A DNA stretch of 29,004 bases from UBA6197 sp047638075 (lineage in GTDB: Bacteria; Pseudomonadota; Alphaproteobacteria; Rhodobacterales; Rhodobacteraceae): the NCBI RefSeq assembly GCF_047638075.1, contig NZ_JBLJBV010000017.1, positions 1 to 29,004 of the forward strand. Direction: 5' to 3'. Every line of letters begins with the position of its first letter. Positions within the stretch are counted from its first letter, which is position 1. Below are positions 1 to 7,427 of this stretch, piece after piece. The notes under the pieces were generated by a model, which was given only the letters and a program-made list of their open reading frames with translations, was not told the DNA's origin and did not search any database. The translations under genes and the position numbers were made by a program.

Positions 1-1
1 G

Positions 2-1024
2 CTGCGCAACTGCACCTCGGCACGTTATGCGGTGAACAAGGGGCGGATGGTCCGGTTGGCAGAATACAGCCGCGATGCGTTGGTCGCCTTGCGGGCCGAA
101 ACCGGCATTGCCTATGACGACCGTCAAAAGGGCACGTTGCAGCTTTTCCGCACGCAAAAACAATTGGATGGCGCGCAAAAAGATATCGCAGTGCTGCGTG
201 AAGGCGGCGTTGCGTTTGAACTGCTGGACCGCGCAGGCTGCATCGCCGCCGAGCCGGGGCTGGCCGCTGCCGCCGATCGCATCGTGGGCGGGCTGCGCCT
301 ACCCGGAGACGAAACAGGCGACTGTTTCCGCTTTACGAACTCGCTGGCTGATATGGCACGCGCCAAGGGCGTCACCTTCCGCACCGGGGTCGAAATTCGT
401 AGTTTGGTAACGAATGGTCGGCATATTGAGGCGGTAAGCACCTCAGAAGGGATGATCACCGGCGACGCCTTTGTCGTGGCACTTGGCAGCTATTCACCAG
501 CCTTGGTTCGGCCCCTGGGGCTGCGCCTGCCGATCTATCCGGTCAAAGGATACTCGATCACCGCGCCGATCACGGATGCGACCCACGCACCGCAATCCAC
601 GGTGATGGACGAAACCTACAAAATCGCGATCACCCGTCTGGGTGGGCGCCTGCGCGCCGGTGGCATGGCGGAACTGGCTGGTTTCGACAAGCGTCTTCAC
701 GCCAAGCGGCAAAATGCCTTGCACCATTCGGTGGGGGATCTGTTCGCGGGCGGGGCTGATTTGTCGCGTTCGGAATTCTGGTGCGGCTTGCGGCCGATGA
801 CGCCAGACGGCACCCCGATCATCGGGCGCGCGGGGGCTGACAACCTATGGCTCAACACAGGTCACGGCACGTTGGGCTGGACCATGGGCGCAGGATCGGG
901 CCGCGTGTTGAGCGATATGATTTCAGGCCGCGAAACCGAGATTGCAACCGCAGATCTGGGCTACGAACGCTACCTTCCAACAACCGGACCGGTGCGCACC
1001 AAAGGTGGCTGGCAACCTGCATAG
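2..1024 (+). CDS. dadA: D-amino acid dehydrogenase small subunit, 3' part (5' end outside window)
   Basis: FAD-dependent dehydrogenase that oxidises D-amino acids (mainly D-alanine) to 2-oxo acids and passes electrons to the membrane respiratory chain. The reading frame is open from base 2, so the N-terminal dinucleotide-binding fold lies upstream of the window. The first visible residues, LRNCTSARYAVNK, are an internal DadA block, so the GTG at 32 is not the start. Seen further on: RMVRLAEYSRDAL, the YPVKGYS block, GLRPMTPDGTPIIG, and the C-terminal FAD-contact segment around LNTGHGTLGWTMGAGSG. The C-terminus (about 340 residues present) is complete and a rho-independent terminator follows 41 bases later. 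The call is family-level. A glycine or D-amino acid oxidase of the DAO family is the only realistic alternative, and the match favours DadA. Confidence 0.9.
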   Translation: MRNCTSARYAVNKGRMVRLAEYSRDALVALRAETGIAYDDRQKGTLQLFRTQKQLDGAQKDIAVLREGGVAFELLDRAGCIAAEPGLAAAADRIVGGLRLPGDETGDCFRFTNSLADMARAKGVTFRTGVEIRSLVTNGRHIEAVSTSEGMITGDAFVVALGSYSPALVRPLGLRLPIYPVKGYSITAPITDATHAPQSTVMDETYKIAITRLGGRLRAGGMAELAGFDKRLHAKRQNALHHSVGDLFAGGADLSRSEFWCGLRPMTPDGTPIIGRAGADNLWLNTGHGTLGWTMGAGSGRVLSDMISGRETEIATADLGYERYLPTTGPVRTKGGWQPA

Positions 1025-1064
1025 GGATAGACCAGGCCCCGCTTTGCGCTGTAAATACCCGTTC

Positions 1065-1098
1065 AAACCCTCTCGCACACACAAGGCGAGGGGGTTTT
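1065..1098 (+). terminator. Rho-independent terminator after dadA
   Basis: Stem CCCTCTCGC (1068-1076) pairs with GCGAGGGGG (1086-1094) with one T-G wobble and a 9-base loop. It is flanked by AAA upstream and TTTT (1095-1098) downstream, so the A-T pairs extend the stem. It ends the dadA transcript 41 bases after the stop codon. The rest of 1099-1230 shows nothing recognisable and separates dadA from the convergent kinase gene. Confidence 0.85.
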
Positions 1099-1230
1099 CG
1101 TTTCAACGCTGAACATCGACAGCGCAGATTATAAAAACGGCTGATGAGTTGCGAGATGATGGTTTAAACCTTGCTCACGCAGGGGTTTGGGCGGGCATCG
1201 ACCCATCGGCTGAACATACCCTTTTGGGGT

Positions 1231-3912
1231 TTACTCGTCTTTGCGCCGCAAAGGTAGCGTCACCCGAAACGCGGCACCGCCCTGACCGGGCAGATAGTCG
1301 ATGTCGCCGCCCAGATTTGCCATGATCTCGCGGCAGATGGCCAACCCCAGCCCGGCCCCTCCGGCCCGGCTGGTATCGGTCAGGCGCGAGAATTTTTCAA
1401 AGATCAACCCCTGCGCCTTTTTCGGTATTCCTGAGCCGTTGTCGATAAAATCCACCTGTAGTTTTTGCCCGCGCCGTTTCACCTCGACCCGCAAGACCCC
1501 GCGTTCGGCATCGCAATATTTACGCGCGTTCGAGATCAGGTTGATGAACACCTGCACCAACCGGTCCGTATCGGTAAACACCGGCATGTGTTCGCTTGGC
1601 AGGTCACGCTGAACGGTAAAGTCACGTTCCGGGCGCGTGCTTGAGGCGGCAGATACGGCCTTGTTGATCAGATCATGCAGGTTCGCCACACCGATATTCA
1701 ACTGCACCTTGCGGTTTTCCAGCACACTCAGATCCAGCAGATCATCCAGCAAACGGGTCAGGCGGCGGGCCTCTTCGTGGATGATTTCGGCGTATTGCGC
1801 ACGCATCGCTTCGGACAGATCCGGCTCCATCAAAATCTCGGAAAATGCGCGGATTGAGGTCATCGGCGTGCGCAATTCGTGCGAGATCTGCCCCAGGAAC
1901 GCGTCTTTTTGCACGCTCAGCTCTGTCAGCTTGTCATTCGCCGCACTCAGCGCGCGGGCGGTTCGGGCCAGCTCTTCGGATTTAGCCTCAAGTTGGGCGG
2001 AATATTCCTTGATCTCGGCGGCCTCACCGGCCACGGCAATCAGATCCTGCACCGAGACGCTGGCCGAACCTGAAAGCTGTGCAATCATTGCATGCGCAGT
2101 CGCAGCCCCCACCGATCCCGCCAGCTGGCGTTCCAAACGAACGATAAAATCCGGTGTCGTATCCGGCAGATACCCTGCCTTCCCTTGGCCCGCCGCCTGT
2201 GCTTGAAAAAAGCGTTGCGCCTCTTCGGTGCCTAATATCCGCTGCGACATCGACAACAGGTCTTCGGCCTCGGCATTGCCGCGTGACCATCCTCGCGCGG
2301 CGCGTGCCTGATTGAAAACATTGACAAAGGCCACGCCCTGAAGTCGCTCCATCGGGCCCGGAAAACTGACCAATGACAACACCGCAAAGACCAACGTGTT
2401 CAACGACAACGACCAGAACATCGAATGCAAAAGCGGGTCCAACCCCGAAATTCCCAGCAGCGCATGCGGCCGTAGCCAGCCAATCCCGAAGGGGCCATTG
2501 ACCATGACATGCGGCGAAATCAGCTCTCCGGCGCCAAAGGACGGCAACAGCAGCGTATAAAGCCAGATCACAAAGCCGGTCAGCAGCCCCGCCGCCGCCC
2601 CGACATGTGTCGCGCCCCGCCAGTAAATACCGCCCAACATCGCGGGCAGTACCTGCGCAGCCCCCACAAAGGCGATCAACCCGATCGAGGCCAGCGCCGT
2701 CGACCCCCCTGACAGGTGATAATAGCCATATCCCATCGCCAGAACGACGCCGATTGATATCCGCCGCGACATCAGCACAAGCCCGCGAACGTCGCCGGGT
2801 TCGCGTGCCGTTCTGTGCCGCAGCGTCAGCCACAGGGGGGTGACGATATGGTTGGACACCATCGTCGACAGCGCAATCGCCGCCACGATCACCATTGATG
2901 TCGCACTGGAAAAACCGCCCAGGAACGCCAGCAGCGCCAGTTTGCCCGCGCCTTCCGTCAACGGCAGGGTCAGCACGAAAAGGTCGGGGTTTGTGCCCTC
3001 GGGCATCAACTCTAACCCGACCACGGCAATTGGCACCACAAACAGGCTCATCAGCATCAGATACAGCGGAAACGCCCAGCTTGCGGTTGCCAGATGGCGT
3101 TCGTCGGCGTTCTCGACCACCAGCACCTGAAACATGCGTGGCAGCGTCAAAATTGCCGCCGCCGATACAAAGGTCAGCCCCGCCCAGCGCGCCGGATTAA
3201 GTGGCCAATCGGCAATCGGGGATTTGTCGATCCGCGCCAGCACATCGCCTACGCCATCAGCCAGGCCCCAGACCACAAAGATGCCCACCGCCAAAAGCGC
3301 CACCAGTTTCATTACCGCCTCAAGCGCGATGGCCATCACCACGCCGTGGTGACGCTCGTTCGCATCCAGGTTGCGGGTGCCGAAAAGAATGGTGAACAGC
3401 GCAAGCCCCGCCGCAATCCATAGCGCCGTGGTGCCTTGGCCGGGCAATTCCCACCCCTCGGAGGCATCAGAGGCAAAGACCCCAAAGCTAAGCGTAACGG
3501 ATTGAAGTTGCAGCGCGATATAGGGTGTCGAGGCCGCCACCGCCATCAGCGTGACAATCACCCCCAAAAGGTTTGATTTGCCGTATCGGCTGGAAATCAG
3601 ATCGGCAATCGAGGTCACGCGCTGCGCCCGGCCGATCCGCACCAGTTTGCGCAAGATCCACCACCAGCCGACAAAAACCAGCGTTGGCCCCAGATAGATC
3701 GTGGCAAATTCCAGCCCCGAGCGCGCCGCATAGCCAACGGCGCCATAAAACGTCCAGGCGGTGCAATAGATACTTAGCGACAGCGTATAGACCAAGGGGC
3801 TGTGCAGCCCGCTGAAACGGCCCCGCTGGGCGCGTCGCTCGGCCAGAAAGGCCACTCCGAACAGTAAGATCACATAGACCAGACATACCGCAACCAACAC
3901 ATTGAACGGCAT
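1231..3912 (-). CDS. Sodium:solute symporter-fused sensor histidine kinase (CbrA/CrbS-like)
   Basis: An 893-residue protein. Residues 1 to about 520 are a polytopic SSS (PutP-type) transporter-like region with about a dozen hydrophobic segments. A linker resembling the STAC region follows (about 540-610), then a coiled coil (about 620-665). The HisKA domain has its phospho-acceptor His678 in SHELRTPM, and the HATPase domain has an N-box (Asn795 in NLISNARKYC), DNGSGIP from 824 and GGAGLGL. There is no fused receiver. It starts with ATG 3 bases after the stop of the 91-residue membrane gene and is last in a regulator-membrane protein-kinase operon. Kinases of this architecture (CbrA, CrbS) sense carbon and nitrogen status or acetate. 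The ligand here cannot be read from sequence, and whether the SSS part transports is unknown. Confidence 0.9.
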   Translation of the reverse strand: MPFNVLVAVCLVYVILLFGVAFLAERRAQRGRFSGLHSPLVYTLSLSIYCTAWTFYGAVGYAARSGLEFATIYLGPTLVFVGWWWILRKLVRIGRAQRVTSIADLISSRYGKSNLLGVIVTLMAVAASTPYIALQLQSVTLSFGVFASDASEGWELPGQGTTALWIAAGLALFTILFGTRNLDANERHHGVVMAIALEAVMKLVALLAVGIFVVWGLADGVGDVLARIDKSPIADWPLNPARWAGLTFVSAAAILTLPRMFQVLVVENADERHLATASWAFPLYLMLMSLFVVPIAVVGLELMPEGTNPDLFVLTLPLTEGAGKLALLAFLGGFSSATSMVIVAAIALSTMVSNHIVTPLWLTLRHRTAREPGDVRGLVLMSRRISIGVVLAMGYGYYHLSGGSTALASIGLIAFVGAAQVLPAMLGGIYWRGATHVGAAAGLLTGFVIWLYTLLLPSFGAGELISPHVMVNGPFGIGWLRPHALLGISGLDPLLHSMFWSLSLNTLVFAVLSLVSFPGPMERLQGVAFVNVFNQARAARGWSRGNAEAEDLLSMSQRILGTEEAQRFFQAQAAGQGKAGYLPDTTPDFIVRLERQLAGSVGAATAHAMIAQLSGSASVSVQDLIAVAGEAAEIKEYSAQLEAKSEELARTARALSAANDKLTELSVQKDAFLGQISHELRTPMTSIRAFSEILMEPDLSEAMRAQYAEIIHEEARRLTRLLDDLLDLSVLENRKVQLNIGVANLHDLINKAVSAASSTRPERDFTVQRDLPSEHMPVFTDTDRLVQVFINLISNARKYCDAERGVLRVEVKRRGQKLQVDFIDNGSGIPKKAQGLIFEKFSRLTDTSRAGGAGLGLAICREIMANLGGDIDYLPGQGGAAFRVTLPLRRKDE

Positions 3913-3915
3913 TGC

Positions 3916-4191
3916 CTAGATATCCCCCTCGGCTTTTTCTTCGGCGTCAATGACAGGGCCCAGGCCCCACGACAGACCAAAGGCCGCACAGACCAGAAAG
4001 AACCAGACGATGAACAGATAAACCGTGCCGCGTCCGGTATCGGGCGCCACCGTTTCCGCAGGAAGCCATAATGCAGGGATCATGATCAGCACCACCCCCA
4101 GCACCGGCAGCATCTTGGCGGCGTCCATTATCCGGCGCCTGCGGTAGGACCGGCGCGCCAAGAACAACGGTTGGGCATTTTGGGGCATCAC
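3916..4191 (-). CDS. Small two-helix membrane protein of the kinase operon
   Basis: Unrecognised 91-residue protein with two hydrophobic segments (about residues 28-45, LPVLGVVLIMIPALWLP, and 58-77, VYLFIVWFFLVCAAFGLSWG) and an acidic tail (DAEEKAEGD). A basic stretch RRSYRRRR precedes helix 1. The GTG start (4191) overlaps the TGA of the response regulator as GTGA. The ATG at 4188 directly after it, or an internal Met at residue 22, are alternative starts. It sits between regulator and kinase with 4-base overlap and 3-base spacing, so translational coupling is likely. It may be a partner of the kinase membrane domain, comparable to the small subunits found beside some SSS transporters, but that is inference. 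Confidence 0.75.
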   Translation of the reverse strand: MMPQNAQPLFLARRSYRRRRIMDAAKMLPVLGVVLIMIPALWLPAETVAPDTGRGTVYLFIVWFFLVCAAFGLSWGLGPVIDAEEKAEGDI

Positions 4192-4565
4192 GCCTCCTCG
4201 CCGGCAAGCCGACGCACGGCGGCAAGCACATCCGCGTTTGCAAACGGCTTGGCCAGAAAATCACTTGCACCGGCCCGCTCTGCGGCGTCGCGGTCGCGCC
4301 CCTGTCCGCGTGCTGTCAGCATCAAAACCGGCAGATCCGCCAACACGGTATCAGCCCGCAGATCGGTCAGGATTTCAAACCCCGAACGGCCGGGCAACAT
4401 CAGGTCCAGGATCAGAACATCAGGCTTTTCGGCGCGAATCCGCGCCACGGCATCCGAGCCGTCCGCATGCAGGCTTACCCGCCAACCGGCGCGGGTCAAA
4501 ATGAACCGTATGGCCTCGGCTATATGGGGCTCATCCTCAATCAAAAGGACATGCTGTTGTGCCAT
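4188..4565 (-). CDS. Single-domain response regulator
   Basis: A 125-residue stand-alone receiver domain. Visible are the acidic pair Glu10-Asp11, the phospho-acceptor Asp54 (VLILDLMLPG), Thr84 (LMLTARG) and Lys106 (FLAKPF), so it should be phosphorylatable. No DNA-binding or enzymatic output domain follows: the ORF ends right after the last receiver helix. It is the first gene of the operon with the SSS-histidine kinase and its TGA overlaps the next start. It is presumably the partner of that kinase and acts by protein contact or in a phosphorelay. Known partners of similar kinases (CbrB, CrbR) carry DNA-binding domains, so this arrangement differs. Bases 4566-4702 upstream show no clear promoter. 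Confidence 0.92.
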   Translation of the reverse strand: MAQQHVLLIEDEPHIAEAIRFILTRAGWRVSLHADGSDAVARIRAEKPDVLILDLMLPGRSGFEILTDLRADTVLADLPVLMLTARGQGRDRDAAERAGASDFLAKPFANADVLAAVRRLAGEEA

Positions 4566-4702
4566 ATCGCGCGCTCTTTCCTTACCGCTGAAGAATGGTG
4601 ATCAGGCCGCGCAGCCCGACCCGCACCGTTACTGACCCCGCCCTACAGCCCGACTATTGCGGGCGATCACGAAACTGTCAAACGCCCTTCGCCCGCCCCG
4701 CC

Positions 4703-6010
4703 CTAGATTTCCGCCAGAATCGAGGGTTCGCGCCGCCCCGGGCAACTGCCGCGTGGGCAGATCCGGCAGCTTGATCCGACCAGGCGGTCGCCTTCGGCGC
4801 TGCGCGGTGGGGCCGGCAGGATCAGCATCATCGCCTCCATCAGTTGCGGCCCGTCAAAGCCCGGAGGCTGACGCGGCTGGCAAAACGCATAGGTCAAAAA
4901 GCGTTGCGGCACCCGCCCCGCCAATTCCAGCACCGCGCGTATCGGCTGCATCGGACGGCCCAGCGCCTCGTAAAGCGGCCAAAGCGGGCACGCCGCCCCA
5001 AACCGCGGCAGGGTAAAACCGGGGGCGGGTTTGCGAAAGGTCAACGTGCCCGAACCGTCACAGATCAACAGCCCGATTGGCGTGCCCACAACCTCGGGCG
5101 GCAACGTGGCCAGCCGGCGAAACACCGTCGCCATCGGCACACCCAGCCCCATGGCCAACCGGGCCGGGTCCAGCCCCTGTTCGGCCACGGCACGGCGCAG
5201 CACATCCAACGGCAGCGCCACCGCATCTGCCCGCGCCTGCGCCATATGGGCCAACGCCAGTTTTCGCGCCGCCCCCGAGGCCAATTCCGCCGACCCCGCC
5301 ATTATTGCCTCGGGCGGGGGCGCATGTGTGCGTTCTAGCTCCGCCAGATGGAAATCCTGCCGCTCCAACCACGCCTCAACCTCTTCTTGTGGCGAGGAAA
5401 GGCCCGTTTCAGCCTCATCCAACGTATCGAGATATCCTACCAACGCCTCGGCGGTATCAGACAGGCGCAGGCTTTCTTCGTGGATCGTCAGATAGAAGCG
5501 ATTGCGCCATTCGGGCGCAATCTCCTCGGGTTCGACCAGGATCGCCGCGGTTGAGCGCAGGCTGGTCACGGCTGACAGCACCTCGTGCAGGGTTGCGGCC
5601 AAAAACGGGTCTTGGGCCATCCGCTCGGAATACCCCTCAAGCACGCGTTCCAACTGCCCCACGCGCGCCTGACAACCGGCCAGCAACGCCGCCCAGCCGG
5701 GAAACCGGCCCACAAATTCCTCAATCCGCTCCACCTCGGGCGGGGTATCGGCAAGGTTGGCCCCTGCTACTGCCTCACGCAGCCCATCAAACAACGCGCC
5801 TTCGGCCCCTTCGGACAGCGCAAGCGGATCAACCGTCAACGCACCTGCCAACGCCTCCAGCAAGGTATCATTCACGCGTCGGCGGTTGTGTTCGATCAGG
5901 TTGAGATAAGCGGGTGAAATACCGACCCCGCGCGCAAGATCGGCCTGTTTCAGCCCCAACGCCGTGCGTCGTTCACGAATTCGGGTACCGGCCAGGGATG
6001 CGCGCGTCAT
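4703..6010 (-). CDS. XRE-family regulator of the ScfR/RamB (short-chain fatty acyl) type
   Basis: A 435-residue regulator. Residues about 9-63 form an XRE helix-turn-helix (RIRERRTALGLKQADLARG ... SPAYLNLIEHNRR). A long helical middle region follows, then a C-terminal domain ending in a Cys cluster (C415-x2-C418-x4-C423 in SSCRICPRGSCPGRREP) that is characteristic of ScfR/DUF2083 proteins. I see no HExxH, so any IrrE-like peptidase fold is non-catalytic or degenerate. Family members (RamB, PccR, MccR) respond to acyl-CoA metabolism and control acetate or propionate genes. The ATG at 6010 is supported by GGAGG 4 bases upstream. It is transcribed alone from a region with strong inverted repeats, which suggests autoregulation. 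It neighbours the symporter-kinase operon. The effector is unknown. Confidence 0.85.
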   Translation of the reverse strand: MTRASLAGTRIRERRTALGLKQADLARGVGISPAYLNLIEHNRRRVNDTLLEALAGALTVDPLALSEGAEGALFDGLREAVAGANLADTPPEVERIEEFVGRFPGWAALLAGCQARVGQLERVLEGYSERMAQDPFLAATLHEVLSAVTSLRSTAAILVEPEEIAPEWRNRFYLTIHEESLRLSDTAEALVGYLDTLDEAETGLSSPQEEVEAWLERQDFHLAELERTHAPPPEAIMAGSAELASGAARKLALAHMAQARADAVALPLDVLRRAVAEQGLDPARLAMGLGVPMATVFRRLATLPPEVVGTPIGLLICDGSGTLTFRKPAPGFTLPRFGAACPLWPLYEALGRPMQPIRAVLELAGRVPQRFLTYAFCQPRQPPGFDGPQLMEAMMLILPAPPRSAEGDRLVGSSCRICPRGSCPGRREPSILAEI

Positions 6011-6022
6011 AAGACCTCCGCT

Positions 6023-6108
6023 TTGTAATTTACAAGAAATTCACGAAATTTCAAATATATTGAGCCATGTTCACAGCGGAATTTCTTGTGAGGTTTCCTT
6101 TTGTAAAA
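6023..6108 (-). promoter_or_regulatory. Promoter and candidate operator region of the ScfR-type gene
   Basis: This region holds several symmetric AT-rich elements in a GC-rich genome. One is the palindrome TTGTAA-T-TTACAA at 6023-6035. Another is a perfect 11-base inverted repeat, ACAAGAAATTC (6032-6042) and GAATTTCTTGT (6079-6089), separated by 36 bases. A third is TTTTGTAAAA at 6099-6108. Between the 11-base arms, on the minus strand, lies a plausible -10 TATATT (6054-6059) with a weak -35 TTCCGC (6076-6081) 16 bases away. The arms therefore flank the putative promoter core, as expected for an autoregulator. The TTTGTAAA-like cores resemble the TTTGCAAA-type sites reported for RamB/PccR relatives. 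The binding assignment is inference. Confidence 0.45.
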
Positions 6109-6179
6109 TGATCACCGCCCAGCCTTGCCACTGATCCCTTCGACAGGGTCGATAAGGCGTCTTTTGCGATCATCACACC

Positions 6180-6566
6180 CTAGCCGATCAGCGCCACCAG
6201 CCATGCGGTCCCTGCGGCAATCGCCGTCAGCATGACCGCTGCACTGGCGCAGTCCTTTGCCTTTTTGGCGCGGGGGTCTTGATCAGGGCAGACCAAATCC
6301 ACCACCTCTTCCAATGCGGTGTTTACCAACTCAGCCGCCAGCAGCAAAAACCCCAGCGCAATGATCATGCCCCGTGCATCCGCGCTGATTGGCAACAAAA
6401 AGGTCAGTATCACCGACACAAGCTGCGCGCCGCTCCATTGCCGCAGCGACTTTTCCGACGCCCAGGCAGCGCCCCACCCCTGACACGACCAGCGCAGCGT
6501 ATTTTGCAAGCGCTGCATCTCGGATAGCAGCCGCCGGGTCCCTACCCCTTTGTCGCGCAGTTTCAC
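6180..6566 (-). CDS. dgkA: Diacylglycerol kinase (prokaryotic DgkA)
   Basis: A 128-residue integral membrane kinase that phosphorylates diacylglycerol to phosphatidic acid using ATP, recycling lipid from envelope-glycan synthesis. The family signature is visible: AAELVNTALEEVVDLV with Asn82, Glu86 and Asp90, followed by KKAKDCASAAVML, and the upstream Glu38 region. Three hydrophobic segments are seen (about 49-62, 66-82, 106-126). The length matches the family (about 120). The GTG start at 6566 overlaps the stop of the upstream YigZ-like gene as GTGA, implying a two-gene operon. An undecaprenol kinase function is less likely in a Gram-negative. Confidence 0.9.
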   Translation of the reverse strand: MKLRDKGVGTRRLLSEMQRLQNTLRWSCQGWGAAWASEKSLRQWSGAQLVSVILTFLLPISADARGMIIALGFLLLAAELVNTALEEVVDLVCPDQDPRAKKAKDCASAAVMLTAIAAGTAWLVALIG

Positions 6567-6946
6567 CCCGCCATCCCTTCTGCCGCCAAGCTATCCAGAT
6601 AAAGCCGCACGGCCTGTTGCACATGGCGAAACCGGTCACCGCCCAGCTTGACCCCACCATACCAGCGCGTCACCACAACGATATGGTCGCATAGCCCCTC
6701 GGCCTCCAGCAGGCGCAGGATGATCGCGCCGGCCCCGGCCTCGCCATCATCGGATTTCACCGGATCGGGCGCCGCATCCGGCGCGCTGACCCATAAGGCC
6801 CAACTATTGTGTGTGGCCTTGGCAAAGCGTTTCTGGCGTTTCAGTTCAGCAATGAACGCAAGCGCCCCCGCGCGCCCCGCCACCGGACCGCCAGAAACCG
6901 CATAGCGGGAGCCTCGATCGCTTAGCGCGTTTGTGATAATCTTCAT
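6563..6946 (-). CDS. YigZ/IMPACT-family protein (UPF0029 N-terminal domain)
   Basis: A 127-residue protein with the hallmark IMPACT/YigZ blocks: KSDDGEAGAGA, VVVTRWYGGVKLGGDRFRHV and AVRLYLD. The family is implicated in translation or stress control, and the biochemical role in bacteria is not settled. Classical YigZ is about 200 residues with a second ferredoxin-like domain. This version has only the N-terminal domain, a shorter form also seen in related bacteria. It overlaps dgkA by 4 bases and probably leads that operon. Confidence 0.85.
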   Translation of the reverse strand: MKIITNALSDRGSRYAVSGGPVAGRAGALAFIAELKRQKRFAKATHNSWALWVSAPDAAPDPVKSDDGEAGAGAIILRLLEAEGLCDHIVVVTRWYGGVKLGGDRFRHVQQAVRLYLDSLAAEGMAG

Positions 6947-7021
6947 CCCGCAGGGATAGCCCGTGCCCTTTCGCGCGGCAAGACCGCACGCCTTGTCACC
7001 GCTGCAAAGGTCGTAGCCGGT

Positions 7022-7282
7022 TCAGGTCAACAGACGCAATTCCGACAAGACCCCCGCGTGAAGGCACCAGTCCGGCGCAGCGCCCACCGCGCCCGGGCTA
7101 CCCGACAAAAACGCGAGGCACCCCTGCGTGCCGCTACAGGTCCGGCACCGGGCGACCATTTCGGCAAGATCGGCCTGCGTCAACAGCCCGTCATAAATCG
7201 CCTCGGTCAGGTTGACGCCCATCTGTCGGGCCATACCGCGGGTGATCCAAAAGTGAAGATCAACATTACCCTGAACTCCCAT
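7022..7282 (-). CDS. DUF6455 family protein
   Basis: An 86-residue protein that begins GVQGNVDLHFWITRGMARQMGVNLTEA after Met and contains MVARCRTCSGTQGC and a late Trp-Cys, giving four cysteines. This is the DUF6455 pattern common in Rhodobacterales. The function is unknown, but the Cys spacing suggests metal or redox chemistry. The start at 7282 is preferred over the in-frame ATG at 7297 because AAAGGA (7289-7294) lies 6 bases upstream of it. The gene stands alone. A near-consensus FNR-type palindrome is found about 130 bases upstream. Confidence 0.75.
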   Translation of the reverse strand: MGVQGNVDLHFWITRGMARQMGVNLTEAIYDGLLTQADLAEMVARCRTCSGTQGCLAFLSGSPGAVGAAPDWCLHAGVLSELRLLT

Positions 7283-7413
7283 GATTTTTCCTTTCATCTG
7301 ACGCTAGATCAGCCAGGATTGCGGCCGGATGGTGCGGCGTTCCAGCGTTAAGCATCAGCGTCATCCAGTAGTTGCCCCTATCCCCAGAATCGGGCACGAA
7401 CGCCTGCCCCGCC

Positions 7414-7427
7414 ATGATTTGGATCAA
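7414..7427. promoter_or_regulatory. FNR/CRP-family half-consensus palindrome
   Basis: ATGAT-TTGG-ATCAA matches 9 of 10 defined positions of the FNR/FnrL consensus TTGAT-N4-ATCAA. It overlaps the stop codon of the DUF2254 gene and lies 132 bases upstream of the DUF6455 start. It could be chance. Confidence 0.25.

Noticed and set aside
1206..1230. ACCC/GGGT hairpin next to the kinase stop, on the minus strand.
   Set aside because: Only four or five pairs and no T tract after it, so it is not a convincing terminator.
5077..5904. Proline-rich 275-codon frame opposite the XRE regulator.
   Set aside because: Pro/Ala/Arg-rich composition is the usual product of reading a GC-rich gene backwards. 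No ribosome site was found.
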